Below, one piece after another: positions 35,206 to 47,470 of a stretch of 64,000 bases of DNA. The translations under genes and the position numbers were made by a program. The notes beneath the pieces are model-generated. The model ran no database searches and had not been told where the DNA came from. It worked only from the letters and a program-made list of their open reading frames with translations. The stretch's first letter is position 1; each line of letters begins with the position of its first letter. Source of the DNA: Reclinomonas americana ATCC 50394 (lineage: Eukaryota > Jakobida > Jakobea > Jakobida); the NCBI GenBank assembly GCA_048213135.1, contig PS015059.1:85375-149374 (forward strand). The letters are read 5' to 3'.

Positions 35206-36069
35206 TTAAACATCGTCGAATGAAGCCACCTGCGGAATGGCCGACTCGGCTGCAAAACACCAACAACAACAACGATGAGCTCACTCGACAAGAGAAAGAG
35301 CGACGCGCACGACAAAGAGACGCAACGGGCAGAGGAGGAGCCAGAGCCCGAAGCACCAGCCTGCGCGCCTGCGGCCAATTGTGCCGCAAACTGTTGCAGA
35401 CGAGTCTGCGATGATCACGGAACACGGAAGGAATGAGCAACCACACAACATCAGTCATGCATGCTACGCGGAGGGATACGTACCACGTTCTCGCGGCCCA
35501 ACTGCGGCAGAATGCCGGGCATGAGGTCCTGCAGCTGCTTCTGCTCGCCGTTGCCCTGGACGACGAAAATACCGGCGCCCACATTGTGCTACAGAAAAAA
35601 ACAACGAGTATGAGCACAAGCTCAAACACAAAGAGTCGAGCACCACCACAACAACACACCGAGACGCGCGGGTTCTTGAAGTGCAAAATGTCGCCGCTGT
35701 TGACAAACATGTTGACCTCTGATGCACGCAAGAGAAAGAGAGAGATGATGAGCCAACAAAAAGCAGCTGCAATCACGCTCCTTTTTCAAGACCCACGCAC
35801 CCTCAATGTCGGGAATGGGCTGCACATTGAGCTTCTTGAGGGTGCTCTGCAGCTTCTTGTCGATCTCGGCCGCCGAGCTGCGGTGCACCACCTTCTTCTT
35901 TCGCCTCATCGAGCCCTTGCCGCCCGTTCGCACAGATGCGGCCTGACAACACACCAAACGTGAGCCTCCCAGAAGAAAAGAGGGAGACAAAAGAGGGGAG
36001 ACTGACCAGAGCACGGAGCTCCTCCAACTTGGCGTTGGTCTTCTTCGGCGCAACGGCGGCGTCAGCCAT
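35206..36069 (-). CDS. BTF3: Nascent polypeptide-associated complex beta subunit (BTF3/EGD1)
   Basis: Exons (minus) 36069-36007, 35942-35801, 35718-35660, 35588-35484, 35405-35327 and 35249-35206 encode 163 residues. Diagnostic blocks: [14 protein letters not shown] (ribosome-binding), [24 protein letters not shown] and [11 protein letters not shown], then the NAC domain tail [26 protein letters not shown], and an acidic end SFDDV. The protein pairs with NAC-alpha at the ribosomal tunnel exit. The start ATG at 36067-36069 yields [21 protein letters not shown]. The fifth intron uses a GTTGCG donor at 35326. Confidence 0.95.
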
Positions 36070-36923
36070 GGTTGTTTTGTAGTCTGAGCATGTGTGTGCG
36101 TGATAAGCATGATGGACAAAACGCGCTTATGTGCTCTCTCTCCCTCTATCGCTTCTCTTCTCGTTACACAAGACGAGCAGTGCAGACAGAGAGATCGCAA
36201 GACATGCCATGACTGGGGAAGAAGGGATCGAGAATCGTACCGGTCACGTGGCGTTTGCGCACTCACTCACTCGCTCACTCATTGCGTGCACGCGCGTGTG
36301 TGCACAAGGAAAGAGAAGGATGTGAGAGAGAGAGCAACAGCGTTGCACGACAACGAGCACACGTGAGAGCGTGCGTGCGTGCCATGTTCACACATGCGCA
36401 TCACACACACAACAACACACACACAGCGAGAGGAGAGACGATTGTCGTGCGCGTGTATCACTCAGTGTGCGTGGATGAGCTGTGTGCACAGATAGCGAGA
36501 GAGACAGCGATCTGCGAGAAGAGCCTCGTCGCGCTGGACTGACCTTTTGGTGTTAAGCATCCGTCGGCCGGCGCGGACTGGTGGATTCCACACTTCGACG
36601 TCGCAACCCGCACTGCCGCTGTATCGTGTGTGGGAATGCAAGAGTAGTGGAGACGAGAGTGATCAGACGTGATGGGCACCCGCTCAGCGCTGCAACAGAC
36701 GCGAAGTTCGAAAAGAAATTATTTTTGCTTTCTCAGCCTCCAGATCCTCAGCTCGATCGCGCGGTCAGTGGCCGCAACCGCGCATTGCTAGTGCGGCACA
36801 GTTTGCAAGCAGCAGTGTCGACGACGACGCTGCATTTCCATTGTGACGTCGACGTCCTCCTGAACCTCGCACACAAAACACCCGATACGGTCGCTCCAGA
36901 GAGAGCGCACACAGGCCGCCTCG
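36070..36923. promoter_or_regulatory. Divergent intergenic region
   Basis: Between the NAC-beta start (-) and the membrane-protein start (+). CA- and GAGA-rich sequence at 36100-36530; no gene or RNA seen. Confidence 0.4.
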
Positions 36924-39221
36924 ATGGTTCTCGACGACAGTGCGCCGCTGACTGTCACCGACTCATCAGCGGCGACTACGCGGCATTTTCATCATCAAAG
37001 TCACAGTCATCGCGATGACAGAGCACTTCAATGGCAAGCCTCAAGTGGCTCGGCGGACGACGAAAGTGAAGATGAGCGACGCGCGGGAAGCGGGCGCATG
37101 AGGAGAAGAGTGACTGCGCAGATGGGCGCGTGGGCGAGGAGCATCCCAGTTGAGCGCGCGCGTTTCTGTTCTGTCTGTCTTCTCATCTCCGTGGTGGCTT
37201 ACACGTGTGTACGGTACAGCCCAAGTACTTGCGCACTTTGATTGGCCACATGCAGACCGATGAGACTGTGCGAGTTGCGGAGTTGACTCCTGTGTTCCTT
37301 CTACGTAATATTCTTTGCACACGCCCCCAACTGACGACACCCTGCTGTGTTTTGTGCGTAGTGGGCGGAGAAGCCTCCGGTGGCGCGCATCATTCGAGTG
37401 CGTTTCTCTTGTGCTGTTACTGTTGCTGCGAGCGTGTGCTCTGACTCGCGTGTGTCCGTGCAGAGAGATCGTGCCATTCACGGCCTGTTCCTCACGTTTC
37501 TCGCGCTCATTTTGGTCACGCTCTCGCCGGTGGACTCCAAAGTCGGCTCATTATGCTGTGCGTGAGGGCTGCACGCTGGGTCACCGTGCTGCTGTGCAGG
37601 CTGATGACTTGTCTTTGTGCAGGTCTGCTGGCCTCGTTCCTGGCGATTATGATGGTGCTGGCATTTAGGAAAGTCGACGCCTGCTACGTGCTCACCACCA
37701 AGCGCGTGCTTGTTGCGTTTTTTTCTGAGAAGGGGAGAGAGTACCGCGCCCAGTGTGTGCTGAACGGCTGCGTCCAGATTATGACCCCCGCCGGCATCTT
37801 CTCCGATGAATCGTGCCTCACCGAAGCCTACGACATGGATCACGTGGCGGCAGCCGGCGTGCTGCGCTGCGATGGATACCGACCGCAGGTGTACTACACG
37901 CGGGAGGCACTGGAGGAGGCCACCACGATGAGTGGCGGCGGCGATTCCTCGTTTGGGTCGCCGGTGGGTGGGCAGTCCACTGGCGGCGGCCTGCTGTCGT
38001 ATTTCTCGTCACCGGCACCAATCTCCTCCTCCTCGTCGTCGTCGTCATCAATACCCCAGTCACAGCCGTCGTTGCCACCATCGTCGTCATCGTCACCACC
38101 GCCACCACACGGCGCGGTGCTCACGCGTAGTGCAGTCACGCCCTCGTCGCTGTCGTCGGCGGCCGAGGTGGTGTCGGCACTGGCCTCGTTGCGCTGGCCC
38201 ACCACGTGGTTCGAGGATGAGGTTGCGTACCGGTTCGGCGGATCGTGTTTCTTTTACGACGGAGAGAATTGGCGAGGTGCGGCTTCATTCATGTGTTTTG
38301 CTGTTGACTGTCGGCGATGCCAGTTGTTCATGTTGGCGTGTGTTGAAGGTCTGTTCCACGTGAGTGATGTGCGGGAGGTGGCCGAGAACATTCGGGCGGC
38401 GGCCAACGCCAGCATCATGGAGCATTCGCGGAGTGAGGAGAGATTATATCGCCCTCCAGAGCAGTCTGCGGCCGTGGCATCAATCATGCCGCTGCAGCGA
38501 CAGCTGCGCACCGCCATGTCGTTTCACCAGCAGCAACAACAACAACGTCACGAAGCAGCGTCTGTGAAACCGATGCCGCCCGCACCACTAGTACCCCCGA
38601 CAATCGACTCAGGAGATGTCGATGCCGAGGGTCGAGGGGGAAAAGCGGCAGCGGCGCTCGACAGCCAGGCCTCGGCCGGCAGCGAAGGCGACGGTCCCGA
38701 CATTTTCGAGTTTCTGCGCATGCGTCTGACGGAGCTCGGCAGCATCAAGTGCGTCCTGCTCTTGGAGGATCCTCGCGTTCGTGTGCACTCACGCCCTCCT
38801 CCTCCTCCTCCTCTCGCACAGACCACTCGGCAAGGGCTTCGCCAACTGGCTCGTCCGCCGTGAGCTCGACAATCTGCGACAACTGGCCAGCCTCTCCTCC
38901 TTCCTCGGTCTCTTCCGTTTTGTCGGCGTCGCTCTCGGCGTTGTCACCATCTACACGCACGGACTGGGAACGGTGCTGGCCGACCTCAACTTTGTCTTTT
39001 TCCTGCTCGGCACGATTGTCTTTGTGTTCCTGCTGTTCCAGATGTTTTACGCGTTCACCGTCGAGGCCGGCGAGTCACTACGCAATGGCAAGACGTGGTT
39101 TGTGTACTTGCCCACGGGTGAGGAGAGCGATGACGACGGTGACGATGACGACGATGACGACGACGAGGATGAGGATGATGATGAGGAGGAGGAGGAAGCA
39201 GAGGACAATGTCCGCAAATGA
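36924..39221 (+). CDS. Multipass membrane protein with acidic C-terminal tail, unknown family
   Basis: Model exons 36924-37148, 37220-37273, 37362-37397, 37464-37557, 37623-37711, 37754-38276, 38349-38748 and 38822-39221 join to 606 residues. An N-terminal polar/acidic region is followed by hydrophobic helices GLFLTFLALILVTL and LLASFLAIMMVLAF. Then comes a soluble stretch starting YVLTTKRVL, which resembles the beta-strand opening of membrane-associated PH-like (bPH) domains (tentative), and a Ser/Pro/Gln-rich linker. Two more helices near the end (LGLFRFVGVALGVVTIYT, FVFFLLGTIVFVFLLFQMF) precede a tail of almost pure Asp/Glu. Donors at 37149 and 37274 are GTTGAG/GTTGCG. The 42-nt intron 37712-37753 and the 72-nt intron at 38277 have in-frame read-through alternatives. 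Confidence 0.6.
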
Positions 39222-39627
39222 AACAAATTGTGCCATTTTGTAAGCGTGTTGACTTCGGTGAGTGGGCGCTTCCTGCATGTCGGGCGATGTGCAGCAACGC
39301 GTGAGAGGCAGAGAGAGTGACAGAGGCACGGGGCAAAGAGCATTGCGCGTGATAAGAACGAGCGAGCAAGGAAAACACGTGCTCAGCAACACGTGCGCAA
39401 CTGCTCTCGGAGAGTCGCTGCACATCAGCACTCTCTCTTCTCCCTCCATCGCACACAGACTGCACACTCGCTCACACGTGCATCACACGCACATGCATGA
39501 TCGCCGAGACACCGTTGACGCACAGAGAGAGAGCATTCACGTGTGCTGTGTGTGTGCACGCGATGACATTGCGACGCTCACTCCTCCTTCCCCTCTCTCT
39601 TCCCCCCCTCTCACACAGACATCAACA
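39222..39627. promoter_or_regulatory. Upstream region of the WH2/PH gene
   Basis: A 406-nt spacer between two plus-strand genes, CA/GAGA-rich with a pyrimidine run (CTCCTTCCCCTCTCT) just before the ATG at 39628. No gene seen. Confidence 0.4.
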
Positions 39628-42600
39628 ATGGACGGAGGAGGCAGTAGTGACGTGGACAACGCCGAGATTACGCGTTTCCGCGCCGATAAGGAACGCCTGG
39701 AGCGGGAGCTGTTTTCACTGCGGGAATATGAGTTGGCCGCGACGCGCGCCACCAACTCGTTGTCTCCGCCCTCTGCGTATCACCACCATCACCACCCATC
39801 GCATCATGCGTACCCGGCGCACACGCCACCACAGAGAGAACGCGATCATGCGTTGCAGCAGTCGGGACGAGGCATTGGCGATGCCATGGATCACCTGCCG
39901 ACGCGCTTTAGGTACATGCGATGCGGGGGCTGTGTGACGCCAGAGACGCTGCCAACATCGCTCACACATGCTGGTGTGTGTATGTGTGTTACCCACAGTG
40001 ATACTCGCATTGGTGGCGGTGGTGGTGGTGGTCGTACGCCGACCGGTCCACCGCTGTCGGCATCGCACTTGGGAAACGGGACGCCGGTCAGCTCGGTGCT
40101 GTCCTCGGCGCGGCTGCCGGCGACTGGACGCAGTGCTTCATCGTCGTCGCAGCCGTCGTCGTCGATGGATCCGCTCGATGCCAAGTACTTGATGAATCCG
40201 GGTCTGTTGGAGGCCGAGGTTGCGCGACTCAAGCGGGAGCTGTCGTCGATGGAGCTGGAGGAGGAGCACATGCGTATGCGACGACAGCATGCGGAGCAGG
40301 AGGCGATTGCGTCGCACACGGCCTTGTACCTGCGTCGGCTGTCGGAGGAGGGAGAGCGCATCGAGGTGCGTTGTTTTTGTGGTTTTCATTCTTGTCGGCA
40401 CCGTTGTGTTGGACCACACTCACCACGCGCATTCGACGACAGGAGGTTCGCAAGGCGTTGCGCAGCAAGTCACCGCACCGGCGGCAATTGTCGCCACCGG
40501 TGGCCAGCAAGGCGGCGGCGGCGGCGTCGTCGTCGTCGCCTCCGACTTTTAATGGGACCGCCACCTCGTTGCGGTACGGAACGCCGGCTTCGGCAATGCC
40601 GTCGCAGCAGCCGCCGTCGTCGTCGCGATCACGTCACAGCGCACTGGCCACACCGGCCTCGGCTGCGGTGGCACCGCGCAGTGCCCCACAGTCGCTGCCG
40701 CCCATGTCGCAGGCCTCTCGAGGCAGCAGCGACGTGCTGAATTCACCGCTCAAGATTCTTGAGACGGAGGACATGACGCACGATCAGCTGCACGCACACA
40801 TTGAGGATCTGAAGCGGCAGGCCGCCTTCCTCGCCGAAGACATTGGCGATCTCGAACGACGTGAGCAGATTCTCAATCTTGGCCGACCAGAGGTTTGTTT
40901 GTGCACTATCTCGCGTGTGGTCTCCTTATCTCGCATTCCACTGAATTCAATTCACACAGTTCGAGACCGACGCTCGCTTTGCACTCTACGGTGGTGGTGG
41001 TGGTGGTGGTGGCGGTGGTGGTTCGCATGCGCTGTCGCACCTGCCGCCGCCGTCGTTGGCACCCATGTCCTCGTCATCAGCTCGTTCCATCTCGCCGGCG
41101 TCGTTCCGCGAGCATTCTCACTTTGCGAACGAGTATCCCGACGAGTACGATGCCCTCTCGCCCAGACATCGCTACGACAGTGACGGCTTTAGTGGCAGTG
41201 TCAATGGCGACCCGTCGGCGCAGCTCATTGAGCGAATGCGCCGCGAGAAGGTGCGCATTGAGCGCGAGCTGCGCGGCCTGTCTCAGAAAGAGGCCTCGCG
41301 ATGGGATTCGTTTGTGCGACAGCAGTTGCGTGCCCCCACCCCCGTTTTCTCATCGTCGGAGGCTGACTCGTCGTCGTCGTCGTGGTGTAGGGAGATGCGA
41401 CGCACTGTGGAATCGCGCATCAGTCAGCGATCGCTGCTGCGTGACATGGATCCCCGTCGCCGCCGCCGTCGCAGTCGACGCAGTCGTTCTCGTCGCGATG
41501 CCAGCTTTGATGATTACGACGACGACGATGATGATGATGACGATGATGAGTACGATGAGTACGATGGCGGCCGTGATGCGGACGCTGGCCCGCGACACTA
41601 CGACAGAGAGACTGCGCTCAGTGGGCTGGTGCAGAATCTGCAGTCGGCCATTGCGGATGTGCGCAAGTCTCGTGCTCGGTTGAGTGCCGCCGATTCGGCG
41701 CGCGACGCACTCGATTCGGCCGAGCGAGCGGCGTCGGAGCGAGAGCACGGCTCCCTGCTGCTCAGTCGCGGACCTGACGATCATGGAGGTACGTCATTTT
41801 CGCTGTTAATTTATTATGTTGTGTTTCCGATTTGCTGACCTCCTCCGACAGAGAGTGCGCCGCTGCCGCCCGATGTAGTGCCCGTCGAGGTCTCTGTGCG
41901 CATGTTGCCGGGTCATCGTGTGGTGTCACCGTTGCCGCCGCCGTCGCCGGAAGTGCGTCGCGAGATCGAGCTGGCGCACGAGCAGCACCAGCGCGAGCAC
42001 GAGCAGCTGATGATTGAGCGCTTGTCCATTGAGCAGCAGGTCCGCCTGCTGCAGCAGCAAGTTGAGGCCAAGCAGCGCGAGGACCAGTTGGCGGCGGAGG
42101 AGGCGCTGCTGCGGGCGCGCCAGGAAGAGGAGGAGGAGGCGTTGCAGAGGGCGGAGCAGCAGCGGCATGAGGAGGTTGAGCGGCGGCATCGCGAACAGCA
42201 AGCGTGGCTGCAGCAGGAACGCGAGCGCGAAGAGCGCCGACAGATCGAGCTGCGCCGCCAGGCGCTGGAGCACGAGCTGCGAGTGGCCGAGGAGCGTGAG
42301 CGTGAGGAGGAGCAACGTCGGGCAGCTGAGGAGCAGCGTCTGAACGAGCGACAAATGGAGGCACAGCGACAGGCCGAACAGCAGCGACATGCGGAACAGC
42401 AGCGACAGGCCGAGCAGCAGCGACAGGCTGAGCAGCAGCGACAGATCGAGCAGCAGCGGCAGGCAGAGCTGCAGTTGGCTGCCTTGCAGCAGCAAGTGGA
42501 GGAGGCCGAGCGACGGGCAGCCGCCGCCGCCGCCGCCGCCAATGCAGCTGCCGCAGCGAATGCCGCTCCCATTACCACTCCGACTTTTGCCGCGCCGCCC

Positions 42601-45600
42601 GTCGTCCCTCCGTCACCAGCGACTCCGCATCAGCCGCAGCAACCGCAACAACCGCAGCCGCCTGCACTCTGGGCTCCGTCCGTTCCGATGCCGTCCAGTC
42701 TCCCGGCACTGCCACCCCCACAGCAGCAGCCACAGCCGCCAGTGTCCGCTCCAGCAGCACCTGTGATTCCGGCGGCGCCACCACAGCCGACATTGCCGTC
42801 AATGGCGGCGAGCAACGCTGCCGTGGCCATCTCCACTACACCGGTGACAATACCAAAGTTGCCGACAATGGGTGGTGGTGCGCAGCAGTCTGCACCGATG
42901 GTGGTGCCAGTGGCCACGGCCGACGCTTTCTCGCCGCCTGTGGAGGTGACGCAGCCGAGTGCGCTGGTGACCAACGGCAGCAATCCGAATGGATCGCCGG
43001 TGGTGCCGCCACTGGCGCTCGAACGCGTGCACTTCCCGCCGTCGACCGCCGGCCCCACCTCAGCGCCGTCGGCCTCACAGCATGCGGTCGCTGGCGGCGG
43101 TGCCTCACACAGTGTCAGCGGTCCGCTCACTGGCGCGAGTGCGTCGGGCGTGGTGCCCGGCGGCAGCAGTGGTGGACCGCTCGGTCGATCTGGGTCGGAG
43201 GCCAGTTTGCAGAGTGGTCAGTCGGGCTATGGTCCGCCGCTGAGCGCCGGCGGCTTTTACAGCAACAGCGGCGGTGCGCCGTCAGCAGTCTCGACAGCCA
43301 GTGGGGCGCCTGCACAAGCGCAGCAGATTCCGCCAGCACTGGAGCAGTCGTTTGCCACCCACGATGTGCGCCGGTTGGATCCGTCGGTATGTTGTTTATG
43401 CAAGATTGATGATAGTGATTGTGTCGAGTCTCACTTTCGTTTGTTGATTGTGTGACAGTCGCCCGAGTTCAACGCCGCCATGTCGTCCATTGCGATGATT
43501 CAGCGGTATCCAGAGGACGAAGTGCGTCAGCTGGCATTGCAGTACAGGAGCGACAATGTTGGCGCTCCGGCAGCAGCAGCACCACCACCACCACCACCAG
43601 CAGCGGTTGCGCCGACTTCTGTGTCGGGCATCCATCCGGCGGTGCAGCAGGTGTACGAGCACTACAATGCTGGAGCGCTGGAGCCGTCGGGCGAGCAATA
43701 CGCGTGGGTGGTGAAGACCGCCACCGACAATGTGCACCTGCCGGAGGATGAGGTGCGACGGCAGTTCCGCGAGATTGCCAAGCGCAACGCCGTGCCGAAC
43801 GATGCCGTGCGTGCGGAGTTCGACGCGGCCGGTGTGGCACGGCTGCCTGCCAACAGCATCGAGTACGAGCAGGCGGTGGGCCGGGCTTCCAGCAACGCTC
43901 AGGTGCCGGCTCAGGATGTGCGCCAACAGTTTGAGATGCTGCGAGCGATCGATCCAGCAATGCTGGACCCGCGACTCGCGCAGGCGTATCGCGATCTGTT
44001 TGTGGGCCTGATGGACGCGGAGGTGTGTGGCGCGCACTCAGTCGCTTGTTGTCGTTGTGTGTTTGTCGAGCCCTCACGCGCATTTTGCTCGGTTAGGGTA
44101 CCGAGTTTGCCGACGTGTGTGAACGAGTGTCGACAGACACGGCGCTGCCTCTGCGGCAAGTGCAAGACACGTTTGTGCAGTTGCAGCAACAGCAGCGTGC
44201 ACTGGAGATCAACTTGGCGGTGGTGCAGGCGTTTGAGCAGCACGGCGTGCAGAATGTCGATGTTGCGTGCGAGTTCCTTCCGTGTTGTGTCCACAATGCA
44301 GGCTCTGACAACGTGTCACTCACACAGGCGAGATCACCGGCATTTGCCGCCGCCGTGTCGGCGGCCACCGAGCAGGCCAACCTGCCGCAGGGTGACGCAT
44401 TCGATCAGATGGTGGAGCTCAAGTGGCGACGACCACCGGTGACAGGTCCGACGATTGCCGATTTGCTGAACGAGATCCGTGGCGGCCACATGCTGAAGAA
44501 GCTCAGCCGCAACAACAAGTTGGTGGATCGGTTTGTGCGTATCATTGGCACAGACGAGGCACCGAAGCTGGCCTGGTCGGCCAACAGTCGATCGCGGCCA
44601 TCGCAGACATGTTGCGTTGTGCGAGGGAATGCTGCTGCTGCGTGCGGGCGATCCTCACATTCTCTGATGCGCAGTCGATGTCAAGTCATTCTCTGGTGTG
44701 GAGGAGGGCGGGCAGGGCGCCATGTTTAATCGCTTCTTTGGTCGGTCGTCGGTGGGTGGGCGCACCGATCGTTCGCTCTGCTTCTCCATCATACAAGGCG
44801 GCGATCGCGAGACACTGGATTTCGTGGCGCCCGACGCCGAGTCGGTGAGTCCCCTCATTCCCGTTTTTCTTGTAATCGGCTTCAACGCGACACAGACTGA
44901 TGAAAACGTGAATTGCAGCACTCGCACTGGGTGCGTGGTCTGCGCGCCATCATTGAGGGTCACGGTGCGGAGACTGCGCCCGCTGCTGCCGCCGCGGAAC
45001 CGGACTTGGAGTCGACGGCGACGCAAATGGGTATCGACACGAGGGACTGGGACGAGGACAAGCGCACGCAGTTCTCGCAGCTGTCATCAACACAAAAACG
45101 CGAGTATGCGGAGCAAATGAGAAAGTTTTACGAGGACCAGCGGGCGTATGAGCAGCATGTGGCGGCCTTGCAGGCAGCACCACAGCAGCAGGGTTCACGT
45201 CCGAACTCTTACCGCGAGCCGTCGCAGCGCGCAAGCGCACGGTGAGTCTCTTTTGCTTGCGTGCCCTCGGTGTCTGCCCGCTCACCTCGCTCGCGCACGC
45301 AGTGACGATGCGGCGCGTCTGTCCACGGCAAGCCTGCCGCCAATGTCGTTTGGTAGCACTCCGCGGCAGAACCTGGCGCCTGGCAGCGTGTCGTCAGCAG
45401 CGTCGTCTGTCGGTGGCTATCCCCCCGCACCCTTTGCCACCACTCCAATCAGCGGCGCGGGTGCCGGGTTGACCATGTCGCAGCTGGCACCAGCACCGCT
45501 GGCACCACTACCACCACCACAGCAGTCATCGGCATCTGCTGCACCGCCCTCTCTCTACGCACAGCCTCCGGCGCTGAGCATGTCGGCGCCACTGCAGCAG

Positions 45601-45943
45601 CCGGTGCAGGCACCGAGTGCACCGTGGAGCTCGGTTCCGCCACCACTCCAGTTGCCGCCACTGTCGGCTGCCCCGTCGACGTTGAAGTGAGTCACTGTGG
45701 ATGGAGAGTATGAGAACCGTGGGGAGAGTACGTTGAGTCTTACTGTTGTTGCTCGCGCGCAGTGCCATGGGAGCATCGTCGTACGCACCACCGGCGACAA
45801 CTGCGTCGATGGCGCCGTACGCCTCCAGTCTGTCGTCTTCGGCGGTGTACGGACAACCGGGTGCGTCGCCGTACGGACAGTCATTGTATGGACAACCCGC
45901 TGGCGCACCATACGGGCAACCCGGCGGTGCGCCTCGATTGTAA
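39628..45943 (+). CDS. Large coiled-coil / proline-rich / WH2 / PH-domain protein, putative actin regulator
   Basis: Twelve exons (39628-39911, 39999-40365, 40443-40892, 40960-41788, 41852-43386, 43459-44022, 44097-44261, 44328-44610, 44675-44844, 44919-45241, 45303-45686, 45763-45943) join in phase to 1844 residues. Order: N-terminal coiled coil (FRADKERLERELFSLREYE), Ser/Pro linkers with further heptads, an Arg/Asp-rich block, then a long Glu/Gln/Arg coiled coil (about 41950-42510) with repeats of RQAEQQ, and a Pro/Gln/Ala region. A helical segment follows, then a WH2-like motif (IADLLNEIRGGHMLKKL) and directly a PH-like domain split over exons 8-10 (RSLCFSIIQGGDRETLDFVA, HWVRGLRAIIEG). The tail is Ser/Pro-rich and ends in YGQP repeats. 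WH2 plus PH suggests actin control at membranes (inference). Donors at 44262 and 44611 are GTTGCG. Confidence 0.8.
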
Positions 45944-46022
45944 GAAAAGCATGCGATGTGGCGCTCGCGGCGAGTCTTTTTGTGCCAAAAGAAAAGTGTA
46001 CGATGATGATTTGGTGTACGCT

Positions 46023-47271
46023 CTACAATGGTGGCATCTCGGGCTCACGGCACACGCTCATGACGTTCTCGCCACGAATGTACAGCGATCTCCAGAATCG
46101 CCGTTCATGCACCACCACGTGACCATTGCGGGTCTTGCGCACCACATCCACGTCTGGTCGCCGCCGACAGGCAGCCAGCACACGCTGATGAGCCTCGCGT
46201 ACCGCTCTTCGCCGTGCATCATCGACAGCTAATGGTAGTGGTGGTGGTGGTGGCGGTGGCGGTGGCGGAGGCGGTGGTGGTGGTGGCTGACTGCTAGCAG
46301 CGCCGAGACCCATGGAAAAGAGTGGTGCCGGTTGTAGGCCCTTCTTGGTGACCACCACCCACGGTCCCGGCACGCCTTGTTCCGCAAACGGCAGCACACT
46401 GACAGCCTCCTCGTCCTCCACCTCCACCTCCCCCTCGCCTCCTTCTTGGGCGGCATATTCCGACGGTCGCACGCACGTGCAGTCTTCACGAACATCGAGC
46501 AGGATCTGCGCCGGCATGCAATCGCATAAGGGCGCTGCGAAGAGAGTGAAAAACCCAAAGCCCCCCCAACGAACCAAGTTCCAGTGGCGATCAAAGGCCT
46601 TGATCACACCCGAACAGTGCCCACGCAGGCCACGCAGTCGGCGAATGGCCACCCGCACTCGGCACTGATCGATCGCCATTTTCCGCAGCGCCATCAACGG
46701 ACCCACATCATCGCGTGCACGAAACGCAAACGACGACTCCGCGTCGGCTGCCAACGCCCTGATGGATTCGAGAGTGACGGGTGGGGCGGCAAAGCGCGCA
46801 GAGAAGGCGTCCAGTGAGTCGGGAATGCGATGCTTCTTGGAGCGTTCTCTCGGCGCTGCGGCCGTCGTCGTTGTCGTCGTCGTTGTGGTCGATGTCGACG
46901 GTGGTGGTGGTGGTGGTGGTGGTGGCAAAGGAGGAGGAGGAGGTGGTGGTGGCGGAGGAGGAGGAGGAGCAGTAGCAACTGGAGGCGGTCGAACAGGTGG
47001 CGGAGGGCGATAGTTTGGATCCTCGGGCGGCAACAGTGATCGGCACTTGTCTGCGCGGTGCGACTGCTCAACTTGTGTGGCTTTCTGACTGTGTGTATGC
47101 ACACACACACACACCTACATAGTCCAGCGGTCGCGAGTCGGGGTACGGGATCACCACACGCTCCGGATGCAGCAAGCACAGCAGTGCGTCGAATGTGGGA
47201 CTGGTGAGATCGTATCGTAGCTCGTCATCGGGTGGAGGAGGTGGAGGAGAAGGTGGTCTCTCCTCGGTCAT
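46023..47271 (-). CDS. LSM11-like Sm protein (U7 snRNP type)
   Basis: Exons (minus) 47271-47115, 47050-46571 and 46534-46023 give 382 residues. The proline-rich N-terminus (MTEERPPSPPPPPPDDEL) leads to SPTFDALLCL; a second Pro/Thr region is followed by DVGPLMALRKMAIDQCRVRVAIRRLRG, then GHCSGVIKAFDRHWNLV (Sm1) and, after a Pro-rich insert, RRFWRSLYIRGENVMSV (Sm2). The split Sm domain with a long insert, and the phrase cRVRV..R...G..G...AFD.H.NLV, are typical of LSM11, the U7 snRNP component that defines histone pre-mRNA 3' processing. The middle junction needs a GTTGGG donor (46570), which is the least certain part. Stops of this gene and the WH2/PH gene are 79 nt apart. Confidence 0.75.
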
Positions 47272-47470
47272 TCTCGCAACTCGCTCTTCGTCGGGACAAC
47301 TTGATCATGCGTTTTTTTTCTTGTTTTTTGCTCTTTACGTACGTTCACACACTCCCTCCCACTCTCACATCATCACTACCGCTGACACACATGTGCCAGC
47401 AGTTCCACACATCCCGCCTCTCTGTCAGTCAGTCTGCCGGAAGCAGATTCTACACTGACGACGTATCCCA

